Below, piece by piece: positions 7,937 through 16,526 of a stretch of DNA of 64,000 nt. The notes below the pieces were generated by a model, which saw only the letters and a list, made by a program, of their open reading frames with translations, made no database searches and had not been told where the DNA came from. Source of the stretch: Anaerolineae bacterium (GTDB lineage: Bacteria; Chloroflexota; Anaerolineae; Promineifilales; Promineifilaceae); the NCBI GenBank assembly GCA_023382655.1, contig JAHDWK010000007.1:62001-126000 (forward strand). Reading direction: 5' to 3'. Made by a program: the position numbers and the translations under genes. Each line of letters starts with the position of its first letter. The first letter of the stretch is position 1.

Positions 7937-9531
7937 CGCCCACGGCCGTAAGCCACAAACTGCCGCATCTCCTTCAATCGCAGCCCCCAGCAGGCCAGCA
8001 AATAAACCACGCCGCCCACAAGACCACCAATAATAGCTTGCGCCCACAGGGACGCTGTCGCCATCTGCTGCAAGACGCCCCACATGGTGAGCGCCATAAG
8101 CAAGGAAGCGATTGCCATACGCCAAAAGCCATCAAGCAGGACACGGCCGTGAATCCCCCCCAACCGCCGCCGCAACAGCCACAACAGCAGGCACACTTCT
8201 AAAATGTTTGACAGGCTAAACCCCAACGTCAGGCCGCCCAACGGTTCCCCCCCTTGCCGCGGAAAGACGGTAAACGCCAGCCACCAACTGAGCAGCCACA
8301 TGACCACAATTTGCAGCCCACCGGCCAATACCGGCGTCAGTGTATCGCTGAGGGCGTAAAAGGCGCGGGCGATCACTTCCAGCGCCGTCAACGCCACCAG
8401 CCCAATGCCAAAAAAGAGCAAGGCCCACACCACCAGGGCGCTGCCTTCGGGCGTTACAGCGCCCCGCTCAAAAAGCAGCACCACCAGCGGTTCCCGCAGC
8501 AGCATCACCAACACGGAAGCGGGCAGACCCAAAAACAGCACAATGCGCAGCGAATCGGCCAGAATCTGGCGCAGTTCGGCTAAGGCATTTCGCGCCGCCA
8601 GCGCCGCCATGGTGGGAAAGGCGGCAATGCCCAACGCCTGGCCGATGATGCCTTGCGGCAGCAAAATGATGCGCGAGGCGGTGATGAGCGCCGGGTAGCT
8701 GCCCAGGGTCATCAGATCAGTCAGGTAGACGAAGAGGAATTTGTTAATTTCGCTGAAGGAGAGGCCGAGGACACGCGGGGCCATCAGCTTGAGTACCTGG
8801 ATGACGCCGGGATCGTGTAGGGTGATCACGACCGTATACCTTCCTCCCTTCTGCTGCAACCCCGGCAACTGCACCAGCAAATGCCCCATCGCCCCCACCA
8901 CTGTGCCCAGGGCAAAACCGATGGCCGGGGTGGTGTCGCTGATAAACGGCCAGACCAGCCCGCCGATGATGATGCCTACGGTGTAGATGGTGGGGGCTAA
9001 GGCGGGTAGGAGAAAATGCTGCCGGGCATTGAGCGCGCCCATAATGACGCCGCTGACGCCAAAGATGATGGTGGAGAACAGCATGATGCGCATGAGCAGC
9101 ACCGTCAGTGGCAAAATTTCCGGGTATTGTTGGATTTGTTCCCCGGCGAAAAAGAGGACGACCTGGGGGGCAAAGAGAGCCATGAGGAGGCATACGGCCG
9201 TCATCACCACCAGCACCAGATTGATAATGGCCGAAAAAAGCCGCCAGCCGCCGGGCGCGTCATCCCGTTCAAAATAGGCGGTAAAGGTGGGGATGAAGGC
9301 CGCGCCGATGGCTCCGCCGGCCAGGATGAGGAAGATGGCTTCGGGGAAGCGGTTGGCGATTTCAAAGGCGGTGGCTTCGGGGGTGTCAATGCCCAGCAGG
9401 GCGCGCACCACCACTTCGCGCAGCAGCCCCACCACCCGCGCCAGCAGCACCAGCGCCCCCACCAATCCGGCGGCGCGTAAGACCTGGGTACGGCCGTTGG
9501 GCACGGCCGTTTCTTTTTCGGTTGCAGACAT
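7921..9531 (-). CDS. murJ: Lipid II flippase MurJ
   Basis: The 536-residue polytopic membrane protein belongs to the MviN/MurJ branch of the MOP superfamily, which moves lipid-linked peptidoglycan precursor to the outer face of the cytoplasmic membrane. About 14 hydrophobic segments are visible, with the family N-terminal region (AGLVGALVLLARVVGLLREVVVRALLG) and the conserved NRFPEAIF and GAIGAAFIPTF stretches. The length is normal. Its C-terminus (IGNR-stop) lies in the CCGATTA heptad repeat, so the natural end may vary between strains. A TATAAT on the minus strand (9545-9540) ends only eight bases before the ATG, which would give a leaderless or nearly leaderless mRNA. Confidence 0.92.
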   Translation of the reverse strand: MSATEKETAVPNGRTQVLRAAGLVGALVLLARVVGLLREVVVRALLGIDTPEATAFEIANRFPEAIFLILAGGAIGAAFIPTFTAYFERDDAPGGWRLFSAIINLVLVVMTAVCLLMALFAPQVVLFFAGEQIQQYPEILPLTVLLMRIMLFSTIIFGVSGVIMGALNARQHFLLPALAPTIYTVGIIIGGLVWPFISDTTPAIGFALGTVVGAMGHLLVQLPGLQQKGGRYTVVITLHDPGVIQVLKLMAPRVLGLSFSEINKFLFVYLTDLMTLGSYPALITASRIILLPQGIIGQALGIAAFPTMAALAARNALAELRQILADSLRIVLFLGLPASVLVMLLREPLVVLLFERGAVTPEGSALVVWALLFFGIGLVALTALEVIARAFYALSDTLTPVLAGGLQIVVMWLLSWWLAFTVFPRQGGEPLGGLTLGFSLSNILEVCLLLWLLRRRLGGIHGRVLLDGFWRMAIASLLMALTMWGVLQQMATASLWAQAIIGGLVGGVVYLLACWGLRLKEMRQFVAYGRGRIGNR

Positions 9532-9539
9532 GGGCGGGA

Positions 9540-9598
9540 ATTATACGCGATGGTGGCGAATAAGCAGATGGGCGGGTGGGGTGGTACGGCCGTATAAT
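9540..9598. promoter_or_regulatory. Two outward-facing TATAAT boxes between murJ and the next gene
   Basis: TATAAT occurs on the minus strand at 9545-9540, facing murJ, and on the plus strand at 9593-9598, facing the small membrane protein. Neither has a convincing -35 hexamer, so these are candidate -10 elements only. Confidence 0.4.
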
Positions 9599-9673
9599 TG
9601 CGGTATGTACGTTGGGCAAAACAGGTGTGGCACGGTCTGGGAGACCGGCCACAGCGGAAGGGTATGCTCATCT

Positions 9674-10039
9674 ATGAAGAAATGGGGTTTACTTCTTCTT
9701 ATTATTTTTGCAGTTTTGCTTATTGTCTGGCAACTATCTTCTGAACTGCTCACGTCAGTTATTGCCGGGGTCATAGTAGTGAGTGGGATTTATCTCGTTC
9801 GACGAGCCTTTGATTCTTTGGAGGTCAATGGTAAGGTCATGGGGGTGCTAAAGCCATGGTCAGAACTCTCTGCTGAACAAAGGTTTGTACGTGAGCTTTG
9901 GATGGGCATTCCCCTTACCCTTTTAGCTTTTTTATTAACTAAATCACCCGTGATGCTTCTAATAGGTTTAATTGGTTTGTTAGCAGCCACAAATCATATC
10001 CTTAAGCATCGAAAGAATGAGAAGGACAACAACACGTAA
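9674..10039 (+). CDS. Small integral membrane protein, unknown function
   Basis: The 121-residue product begins with a strong hydrophobic helix (residues about 4-20), a second at about 26-45, then a soluble linker (FDSLEVNGKVMGVLKPWSEL) and two more helices near 76-110 before a basic tail. I place the start at the ATG with GGAAGGG eleven bases upstream. An in-frame ATG at 9605 would add 23 residues of no obvious character, and a plus-strand TATAAT lies just ahead of that one, so it cannot be excluded. The open frame also runs back antisense through murJ, which I regard as chance. No family recognised. Its AT-richer codons differ from its neighbours. Confidence 0.65.
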   Translation: MKKWGLLLLIIFAVLLIVWQLSSELLTSVIAGVIVVSGIYLVRRAFDSLEVNGKVMGVLKPWSELSAEQRFVRELWMGIPLTLLAFLLTKSPVMLLIGLIGLLAATNHILKHRKNEKDNNT

Positions 10040-10270
10040 GACCTGCTGCGACGCGATCTTCTTGGGTCGGTGTGACCGTTGCCACCACCGTGCCACATGT
10101 GTTCGCCAGTCACCAACCTATTTTCACCGGCCACTGCGCTATTGGGGACACGGCCGTTCACCCCCTCACCTGCTCACCCCATCACGGGGAATACGGCCGT
10201 GCCCCAACCCCCGCCCCTGTGGTAAAATCCGCCAACTTTGTGAAGGAGACAACACAAATAGCAACCAACA

Positions 10271-10303
10271 ATTCATAATTCATCCTTCATAATTCCTAAT
10301 TAT
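10271..10303. repeat. AATTCAT/AATTCCT spacer repeat upstream of asnS
   Basis: ATTCATAATTCATCCTTCAT and AATTCCTAATTA recur, in inverted orientation, at 28178-28210 upstream of ridA. The remainder of the 278-base spacer between the small membrane protein and asnS holds two ACGGCCGT octamers and CTGCTCACCCCATCAC repeats, with no further gene. Confidence 0.7.
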
Positions 10304-10317
10304 CAGAGGAGTACACA

Positions 10318-11655
10318 ATGGCCCCCATTATTCGCATTGAAAACATCGCCCAATACATTGGGCAGCAAGTCACCATTCAAGGCTGGCTGTATAACAGCAC
10401 CCACAAAGGCAAGCTCATCTTCCTGCGGCTGCGCGACGGCAGCGGCATGACCCAGGGCGTCGCCTTCCGCCCCGAAGTCGGCGACGCCCTCTTTGAAACC
10501 CTCAAACAACTGGGGCAAGAAAGTTCCGTCATCGTCACCGGTCTGGTGCGTGAAAACGAGCGCGCCCCCGGCGTGCCCAAAGGGTACGAGATCGGCATCG
10601 AGCAAGTCACCGTTTTGCAAGAAACCCACGACTACCCCATCACCCCCAAAGATCATGGTGTCGAATTTCTAATGGACAACCGCCACCTATGGCTGCGTTC
10701 CAACCAACAATGGGCCATCATGCGCATCCGCACCACCATCAAGCGGGCCATCATTGACTTCCTAGATAACGAAGGCTTCTTGAACATAGACACCCCCATC
10801 ATCACCCCCTCCGCCGCCGAAGGCACCAGCACCCTGTTTGAAGTGGACTACTTCGAGGAACAGGCCTATCTGGCACAGACCGGGCAGCTTTACAATGAAG
10901 CCAACATCGGCGCATTTGGCCGCGTCTACTGTTTTGGCCCCACCTTCCGCGCCGAAAAGTCCAAAACCCGCCGCCACCTGGCCGAATTCTGGATGGTAGA
11001 GCCGGAGATCGCCTTCTGTGACCTGGATGAGTTGATGGCCTTTGAAGAGCGCTTCGTGGCATACATTGTGCAAACCACTCTGGCAAAACGCGCCCCCGAA
11101 CTGGAACTGCTGGAACGGGATACCACCGCGCTGGCGAACATCAAAGCACCCTTCCCCCGCATCAGCTACGACGAAGCCATCGAGCGCATCCACGCCATTC
11201 GCGCCGCCACCGACGACCCGGAATTAAAAGAACAGCTGCAAATCGAGTGGGGCGACGATTTTGGCTCACCACACGAGACAGAGCTAACGAAACAGTTTGA
11301 CCGGCCGGTATTTGTGTATGGCTACCCCACCCAGGTGAAGGCGTTTTATATGGAACCGTGGCCCGGCCGGCCGGAGGTGTGCAAGAGTGTAGACCTGCTG
11401 GCCCCAGAAGGGTATGGCGAAATCATCGGCGGCAGCGAACGCATGAGCAGCCCGGAACTGCTGGTAGCGGCCATTGAACGGCACGAACTACCATTGGAGC
11501 ATTACCGCTGGTATGTGGATTTGCGCAAATACGGCAGTGTACCGCACAGCGGTTTTGGCCTGGGGTTGGAGCGCACGGTGGCCTGGATTTGTGGCATTGA
11601 GCATATTCGCCAGACCAGCCCCTTCCCGCGCACGTTGAACCGGATGAATCCCTAG
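10318..11655 (+). CDS. asnS: Asparaginyl-tRNA synthetase
   Basis: The 445-residue cytoplasmic class II synthetase activates asparagine and charges tRNA-Asn. The N-terminal OB-fold (residues about 14-105, VTIQGWLYNSTHKGKLIFLRLRDG) binds the anticodon. The catalytic core follows with motif 2 (FRAEKSKTRRHLAEFWMVEP), the GGSERMSS stretch and motif 3 (GFGLGLERTVAWI). Length and order match AsnRS, and PSAAEGTSTLF with no AspRS insertion domain separates it from AspRS. RBS AGAGGAG precedes the ATG. The gene contains no ACGGCCGT octamer, in contrast to most neighbours. Confidence 0.95.
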   Translation: MAPIIRIENIAQYIGQQVTIQGWLYNSTHKGKLIFLRLRDGSGMTQGVAFRPEVGDALFETLKQLGQESSVIVTGLVRENERAPGVPKGYEIGIEQVTVLQETHDYPITPKDHGVEFLMDNRHLWLRSNQQWAIMRIRTTIKRAIIDFLDNEGFLNIDTPIITPSAAEGTSTLFEVDYFEEQAYLAQTGQLYNEANIGAFGRVYCFGPTFRAEKSKTRRHLAEFWMVEPEIAFCDLDELMAFEERFVAYIVQTTLAKRAPELELLERDTTALANIKAPFPRISYDEAIERIHAIRAATDDPELKEQLQIEWGDDFGSPHETELTKQFDRPVFVYGYPTQVKAFYMEPWPGRPEVCKSVDLLAPEGYGEIIGGSERMSSPELLVAAIERHELPLEHYRWYVDLRKYGSVPHSGFGLGLERTVAWICGIEHIRQTSPFPRTLNRMNP

Positions 11656-11659
11656 ATTG

Positions 11660-11702
11660 AGAGATTGGGAGATTGGCAATCTCCTAATCTCCCCGTCTCA
11701 AT
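11660..11702. repeat. GAGATTGG repeat hairpin
   Basis: GAGAGATTGGGAGATTGG is followed by CAATCTCCTAATCTCC, giving a hairpin directly after the asnS stop and just before the next start codon. It belongs to the same family as the hairpin at 6714-6764. Confidence 0.65.
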
Positions 11703-11718
11703 CCCCCACCGTACCATC

Positions 11719-12696
11719 ATGCAATCAAAAAACCGCTCCCTCTGGCAAATGATTGGCCTGGGGATTGTGGTGGTGGCGCTGGTAGCGCTGGCGGTGGCGT
11801 TTGTGGATGTCACGGCCGTGTACCAGGAACTCCGCCGCGCCCGGCCAGTTTATATGCTGGCCTCATCGCTGTTTTTGCTGGCCGGGCTGGCCTCTTTTGC
11901 CCTGCGCTGGCGATTTCTGCTGCAAAACAGACCGGGCTTCTGGCACACGTTCCATGCCACCAACATCGGCCATGCCGGGAATATGCTGCTGCCGGGGCGG
12001 GTGGGTGAACCGGCGCGTATTGTGGTGATGGGGCAAGATAAGACCGTTTCCTATACTGAAGCGACTTCCAGTTTTGTAGTGGAGCGATTGTTTGAACAGA
12101 TGATGCGGCTGCTGGCAGTGGCTACGGCCGTGACCCTCGGCAGTGGCCTGACCATCACTCCCCGCGCCATTGGCAGCGGCTTGCTGTTTCTGGCCCTGGC
12201 GTTCAGCCTCATCTTCTGGCTGGTGCGCCGCCGGGAAAGGACAGTGCGCTGGGGTACGGCCGTGCTGCGCCAACTACCGCGCGTCACCCCCGAAAAAGCG
12301 GAACATTGGCTCAATGACTTGCTGGATAATCTGCAATATGTCGCCTCTCTGTCCCACACGGCGCAAACCATCGGCTGGTCGTTCTTGAGTTGGGGGTGTT
12401 TTTGGGCCTTTTTTTACCTGGTGCTGCTGGCGTTGGGCGACCGGATTCCGGCGGCGGATCGGCTGCCCATTTCCATTGGCGCGTTAGCCCTCTCACCCCC
12501 CTCCGCCGCCACCCAACCCGGTCTGTTTCATGGGTCGGTAGTTATCCCGCTCACGGCCGTTGGTTATGACCAGAATATCCTGACCGCTTACGCCATCATC
12601 TTGCACATCATCGAAATGTTTTGGATTGTTTTGCTGGCCATTGTGGGACTGTGGCGGACAGGGATGTCGCTGACGGCCGTGATCCGTAAGCAGTGA
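11719..12696 (+). CDS. Flippase-like integral membrane protein (UPF0104 / LPG synthase TM family)
   Basis: The 325-residue protein has about eight transmembrane segments and the family signature LLPGRVGEPARIVVM (residues about 89-103) with FVVERLFEQ soon after, as in the UPF0104/TIGR00374 group. Members are implicated in lipid or glycolipid translocation, or form the membrane part of lysyl-phosphatidylglycerol synthase; no aminoacyl-transferase domain is attached here. The annotated frame can be extended 18 codons upstream, but that part is hairpin repeat, so I start at the ATG before QSKNRSLW. Substrate unknown. Confidence 0.8.
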   Translation: MQSKNRSLWQMIGLGIVVVALVALAVAFVDVTAVYQELRRARPVYMLASSLFLLAGLASFALRWRFLLQNRPGFWHTFHATNIGHAGNMLLPGRVGEPARIVVMGQDKTVSYTEATSSFVVERLFEQMMRLLAVATAVTLGSGLTITPRAIGSGLLFLALAFSLIFWLVRRRERTVRWGTAVLRQLPRVTPEKAEHWLNDLLDNLQYVASLSHTAQTIGWSFLSWGCFWAFFYLVLLALGDRIPAADRLPISIGALALSPPSAATQPGLFHGSVVIPLTAVGYDQNILTAYAIILHIIEMFWIVLLAIVGLWRTGMSLTAVIRKQ

Positions 12697-12739
12697 CCCG
12701 TAAGCCGTAAGTCGAAGTCCGATTACGGATTACGATCCG
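12697..12739. repeat. CCGTAAG/CGGATTA heptad repeat
   Basis: CCGTAAGCCGTAAG followed by CCGATTACGGATTACG, between convergent genes. It supplies the R-N-P-stop end of the Nudix gene on the minus strand. Confidence 0.75.
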
Positions 12740-13283
12740 TCGTCACCCATGTCCAATGGTGCCGTTTAACGGGGTCATTGAGGGTGTATGCCAGATTTTC
12801 GTGCCAGAAATCCTGGCCGGGCAGCCCACGTATACGCGCCGCCACTTCCACCAAATGATATTCCGTCTGCAATCCTGGATAAGAAGGAGATTCGCAGATT
12901 TCTCTCTGCGCGCCCCCTTCCGAGAGGATAACCACCTGCTCCAAAGCCACGCCTAATTCTTCACGCAGGCAACGCAGCGCGGCAGCGGCCGGTGGTTCAC
13001 CCGGCTTCATCTTTTCCGAGGGGAAAAAGCGGCGAGTACGCAAACGGCCGTCACCCATTTCCTGCGCCCCCTCAATCAGCACTTTGCCCTCTTGCTGGAT
13101 GATGACCTGCACTACCCGCACCATCCGCACCGGCGGCGGGCCATGCAGCAGACAGTCCCCTTGCTGCAATTCCAGCCAGAGGTCTACGGCCGTTTTGTTA
13201 CCATCCCGGCCCCATCGAGACATATCCATGCCCCAAGACGCCAGCCATAGTGCCAGGGCATCAGAATTATCAAAACCGATCAT
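12723..13283 (-). CDS. Nudix-fold hydrolase, degenerate Nudix box
   Basis: The 186-residue product has a Nudix-like core at about residues 60-170. The box reads GEPPAAAALRCLREELGV: the REx2EE part is kept as R-C-L-R-E-E-L-G, with Cys in place of the first Glu and PSE in place of the leading GG. Activity on nucleoside diphosphate derivatives is thus uncertain. The first 55 residues (WLASWGMDMSRWGRDGNK) form an additional N-terminal part I do not recognise. I start at the ATG before IGFDNSD; an upstream extension would overlap the divergent PfkB gene. The last residues, TDRNP, are encoded by a heptad repeat. The divergent arrangement with a sugar kinase may mean shared regulation. Confidence 0.65.
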   Translation of the reverse strand: MIGFDNSDALALWLASWGMDMSRWGRDGNKTAVDLWLELQQGDCLLHGPPPVRMVRVVQVIIQQEGKVLIEGAQEMGDGRLRTRRFFPSEKMKPGEPPAAAALRCLREELGVALEQVVILSEGGAQREICESPSYPGLQTEYHLVEVAARIRGLPGQDFWHENLAYTLNDPVKRHHWTWVTTDRNP

Positions 13284-13326
13284 GCGGCACTTTGCTCCTT
13301 TGCCCGATTGCGTTACAGTCACACCC

Positions 13327-14232
13327 ATGCGCAACATTCTCATCTGCGGGCACATCAATCTGGAAACAACGTTGCGGGTTGACCAGTTTCCGTTGGACTA
13401 CTTCCCGGTGTGTTATCCCTTTTTCGGCGTGCGTAGTACCGTTGCCGGAGTAGGATACAACATTACGAAGGCTTTAACCACCCTGGGCCACCAGACGCGC
13501 CTGTTGTCGCTCATTGGGCAGGATACCGTCGGGCAGTTGGTGCAGCACAGTCTGGCAGCGGATGACCTTGATACCACTGGTGTATTGGCTGCCATGCCAG
13601 AGACGTGCCAGTCGGTCATTTTGTATGATACCGACGGCCGTCGCCAGATTCATACCGACCTGAAAGATGTGCAGTCACGGCCGTATCCGCCTGACATCTT
13701 CCAACAATACCTGACCTGGTGTGACCTGGCGGTGCTGGGCAACATCAACTTTTCACGGCCGTTTCTGGCGCAGGCCAAACATGCCGGCAAACCCATCGCC
13801 ACCGACGTCCACGCCATCAACGACCTGGACGACGACTATAACCGCGACTACATGGCCGCCGCCGACATCCTCTTTATGAGCCATGAACGGCTGCCCTGCT
13901 CCCCTGAAGAATGGGTCAGGAAAGTGCAAAATCGGTATGGCACGGCCGTGCTCGTCATCGGCCTGGGCGCAGACGGGGCATTGTTGGCCGTCAAACAGGA
14001 TAATTTTATGGAACGCCTCCCCGCCGTCTACACTCGCCCCATCGTTAACACCATCGGCGCGGGCGACGCCCTCTTTGCCGCCTTTGTCCACAACTACCTA
14101 CAAACCGGCAGTCCCACCACCGCCCTCCAACACGCCCTCACCTTTGCCTCCTACAAAATTGGGGCAGTTGGTGCGGCCGAGGGATTTTTGACGGCCGTTG
14201 AACTGGCCGAACTCGTAAACCGTAATCCGTGA
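13327..14232 (+). CDS. PfkB/ribokinase-family carbohydrate kinase
   Basis: The 301-residue cytoplasmic kinase carries the PfkB signatures: N-terminal substrate loop (GHINLETTLRVDQFPLDY), the GVGYNITKALTTLG helix that matches the G-G-A/N-N-x-A-x-x-L pattern, and the C-terminal anion-hole motif NTIGAGDALFAAF with the catalytic Asp. Members phosphorylate sugars, nucleosides or related alcohols with ATP; the substrate here is not identifiable. The start is the ATG at MRNILICGH; the longer frame overlaps the divergent Nudix gene. It ends V-N-R-N-P-stop inside a heptad repeat. Confidence 0.85.
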   Translation: MRNILICGHINLETTLRVDQFPLDYFPVCYPFFGVRSTVAGVGYNITKALTTLGHQTRLLSLIGQDTVGQLVQHSLAADDLDTTGVLAAMPETCQSVILYDTDGRRQIHTDLKDVQSRPYPPDIFQQYLTWCDLAVLGNINFSRPFLAQAKHAGKPIATDVHAINDLDDDYNRDYMAAADILFMSHERLPCSPEEWVRKVQNRYGTAVLVIGLGADGALLAVKQDNFMERLPAVYTRPIVNTIGAGDALFAAFVHNYLQTGSPTTALQHALTFASYKIGAVGAAEGFLTAVELAELVNRNP

Positions 14233-14268
14233 ACCGTAATCCGTTGTCGGTTCACGGTTTACGGCTCA
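14215..14268. repeat. CCGTAAT/CGGTTTACGG inverted heptad repeat
   Basis: CGTAAACCGTAATCCGTGAA is followed by the inverted CGGTTCACGGTTTACGG, so the spacer between two convergent genes folds into a hairpin. It could terminate transcription from both sides, although T runs are lacking. Confidence 0.75.
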
Positions 14269-14724
14269 CCGGTACACCGCCGCTACCGCCCCCCGCAAAT
14301 CCACAAAAATTGGGTGGAGGCATACGATGAATTCAGCCATACGAGTGGCTATTGCTTCCTGGTACGCTTTGTTCAACTCCCCGTCCGGGTACACTTCATA
14401 AATCTTTGTCCAACCCTTATCCCACATTTCGGCTTCGACAGTGGGGCCTAAAACATCCTTAATTTCAAATAGATGGCGACGGAATCCCATTAGCAGGTAG
14501 CGGTTTAGATTGTGGTCTCCAGCCTCGCAGTGGAAACCTAATTCCCAACCTGGCCGGTATTTGGCGGAGGAAACTTCATAGTGGAGTCTGGTTTCACCAT
14601 AATGGAATTGGATCAGCCAACGGTATGGCTGGTGAACCTGAATCCTTTGCAGGCGCTCCGGCAGGCGGGCTATCACCAGTTCAGGTAGTGTTTTCAAAAA
14701 ATTGGTTTGGGAGAGTGGGGTCAT
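14266..14724 (-). CDS. Hypothetical protein
   Basis: A 152-residue soluble protein, start taken at the ATG before TPLSQTNF. It is rich in aromatic and charged residues (HYGETRLHYEVSSAKYRP, YLLMGFRRHLFEIKDVLG) with no signal peptide or membrane helix. The pattern of a beta-rich first half and helical second half recalls small uncharacterised proteins beside restriction or repair genes, but I recognise no family. It stands alone, convergent with the PfkB gene. Confidence 0.6.
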   Translation of the reverse strand: MTPLSQTNFLKTLPELVIARLPERLQRIQVHQPYRWLIQFHYGETRLHYEVSSAKYRPGWELGFHCEAGDHNLNRYLLMGFRRHLFEIKDVLGPTVEAEMWDKGWTKIYEVYPDGELNKAYQEAIATRMAEFIVCLHPIFVDLRGAVAAVYR

Positions 14725-14941
14725 CGTTGACCGGTATCCTATCATTTCTTAAAAGATATGGGGTTCCCTCGAACGAGTGGATAATTATATGCCAAACTGT
14801 GGGCATAGTGCGGATATTATCCACAGCAAACACCTTATTGACTTTACCCTGACTACCCATTTAGGGGTAAGTGTATCAGTATAAGAATCCCCGGCACAAA
14901 TACCATATTAACAAAACGGATGATACCTCTAAATCAAGAGG

Positions 14942-15481
14942 TTATTCTGGAGTTCCAGAAAACTCCGGTACTGGCCTTGCATCCGCTTCCTCTTGTGTTT
15001 CGGCTGCGCCGTTGGTTCTGATATCCTCAATCAGCCATTCCATTTCCTTAATCTCTCTACGTTGTGCTTCAATGATCTCATCAGCAAGTTCGCGCACCCG
15101 CAAGTCTTCGATCCTGGCGCGCTCGCTAGTTAATATAGCAATGGAGTGATGGGGAATCATCCCTTCCATATAGTCCACGCCATCAACAGTTACCTGGCTG
15201 CGTACCAGCCAAACAGAGAGCAGCAGCATGAGGGCAGCACCAATGAAGATTCCGGCGTTGGCCTTCCTGTTCTTATACATCCCCAGCATGAAAAACAGCA
15301 TGATTGCCATCATGGCCCCGCCCATAATTGTGGTCATGAACAGCCTTGTCTCGCTGAACCGGGCGTGATCCAGTATCTGATAGGAATTCAGATACATTAA
15401 AAAGTACATGATGACCATCGCCGTTCCGACCATGGCAAAGAATCTTAGGTAATTTCCCTGTTTACTATGATTTTGTTCCAT
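14942..15481 (-). CDS. Membrane-anchored DUF305 protein
   Basis: The 179-residue protein has three hydrophobic helices (about 13-33, 47-65, 72-92) followed by a DUF305-type extracytoplasmic helix bundle with DYMEGMIPHHSIAILTSERA, whose M-x2-H-H motif is the typical metal-binding signature (copper or other metals are suggested for the family). The start at MEQNHSKQ is chosen because GAGGAG lies eight to nine bases before it; the longer frame adds 42 residues of low quality. The gene is AT-richer than its neighbours. The 196 bases between it and the upstream hypothetical gene (14746-14941) show nothing recognisable. Confidence 0.82.
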   Translation of the reverse strand: MEQNHSKQGNYLRFFAMVGTAMVIMYFLMYLNSYQILDHARFSETRLFMTTIMGGAMMAIMLFFMLGMYKNRKANAGIFIGAALMLLLSVWLVRSQVTVDGVDYMEGMIPHHSIAILTSERARIEDLRVRELADEIIEAQRREIKEMEWLIEDIRTNGAAETQEEADARPVPEFSGTPE

Positions 15482-15863
15482 TCTATCTACACTCTCCTCG
15501 TTTTCTCTCTTTATAAAAAGTAAAAAATCAATCTGTTGCCTTTTTAATAGTAAACCTCTCTCTGAGATCGTCAATCTATCTCGATATAGGGGAGCGGTAC
15601 ATATCAAATGTGACTTTCCGGCTCAATTCAAAACATCGTTCCGATGACAAGATTTTTGTTACAAAATCAGCATACTTTTGTTGCAGCTCCTTCAAACTTG
15701 CCTGTTGAGATAGTTGAGAAACGGCCGTTGGTCAATATGGTAGAAACCCATAAAACCAAATTAGCAGAACTACAGGTGCGAAAGCCTCTCCATGCCCCCA
15801 TTTTCCCCATCCCGGTGAAAACGACAATCCTGCTTTAACCTCGTTTGTGTTAAAATCGGCCAC
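15482..15863. other. AT-rich intergenic region without a convincing gene
   Basis: This 382-base spacer separates the divergent DUF305 and endonuclease III-like genes. It must hold their promoters, but I see no pair of hexamers good enough to name; TAAAAT at 15850-15855 is a possible -10 for the plus-strand gene. One ACGGCCGT octamer is present. A 64-codon open frame (15644-15838) has no RBS and unremarkable composition, so I do not call it. Confidence 0.5.
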
Positions 15864-16526
15864 ATGGATAAAGACAAGTACACGGCCGTCTACCAATCCC
15901 TCGCTCAACTCTATGGTGAACCTGAATGGCAGCCATCCCTCCCCCCGGTAGACGAACTGGTCTGTACTATCCTCTCCCAGGCTACCTCCGACACCAACCG
16001 CGATAAGGGCTTCAATGCCCTCAAAGCTCGCTACCCGGATTGGGAAAGCGTGATGACCGCGCCGGAAGCGGAGGTGATTCAAACCATCTACTCCGCCGGT
16101 TTAGCCAACCAGAAAGGGCCGCGCATTCAAGCGGCGCTGCGTTTCATTTATCTGGAGCGGGGCGCCATTGACCTGGATTTTCTCAACGATCTGCCACTGG
16201 ACAAGGCGCAGCGATGGCTGATGCAGATCAACGGCATTGGCCCCAAAACGGCGGCCATCATCCTGCTTTTTTCTTTTGGACGGCCGTGTTTCCCCGTAGA
16301 CACCCACGTTTACCGGATCACCCGCCGTCTGGGACTGATTGACCAGAAAGTAACGGCTGACAAAGCGCACAATATCCTGCAAAATAGAGGGGACGCCGTA
16401 ACTTTCTATCCTATGCACATCAACCTCATCCGGCACGGCCGTACCATTTGCCGGGCGCGCAATCCAAAATGTAACCTCTGTGTGTTACAGCAATGGTGTG
16501 ACTACTATCAGGCAAACCAACCATGA
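15864..16526 (+). CDS. Endonuclease III-like DNA glycosylase (HhH-GPD, 4Fe-4S)
   Basis: The 220-residue protein carries the helix-hairpin-helix INGIGPKTAA with the catalytic-type Lys, and the GPD-type Asp in PVDTHVYRITRRLGL. Four cysteines at 196, 203, 206 and 212 (C-x6-C-x2-C-x5-C) are the 4Fe-4S ligands of the Nth family. It should excise oxidised pyrimidines in base-excision repair. The product is a normal length for this branch. Its TGA overlaps the ATG of the downstream histidine kinase (ATGA), implying translational coupling. Confidence 0.88.
   Translation: MDKDKYTAVYQSLAQLYGEPEWQPSLPPVDELVCTILSQATSDTNRDKGFNALKARYPDWESVMTAPEAEVIQTIYSAGLANQKGPRIQAALRFIYLERGAIDLDFLNDLPLDKAQRWLMQINGIGPKTAAIILLFSFGRPCFPVDTHVYRITRRLGLIDQKVTADKAHNILQNRGDAVTFYPMHINLIRHGRTICRARNPKCNLCVLQQWCDYYQANQP

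Noticed and set aside
9287..9673. Extension of the small membrane protein to 250 residues
   Set aside because: The added part runs antisense through the start of murJ and has no protein-like features; an RBS supports the shorter start.
15644..15838. A 64-codon gene between the DUF305 and glycosylase genes
   Set aside because: No RBS, unremarkable composition and overlap with the presumed promoter region.
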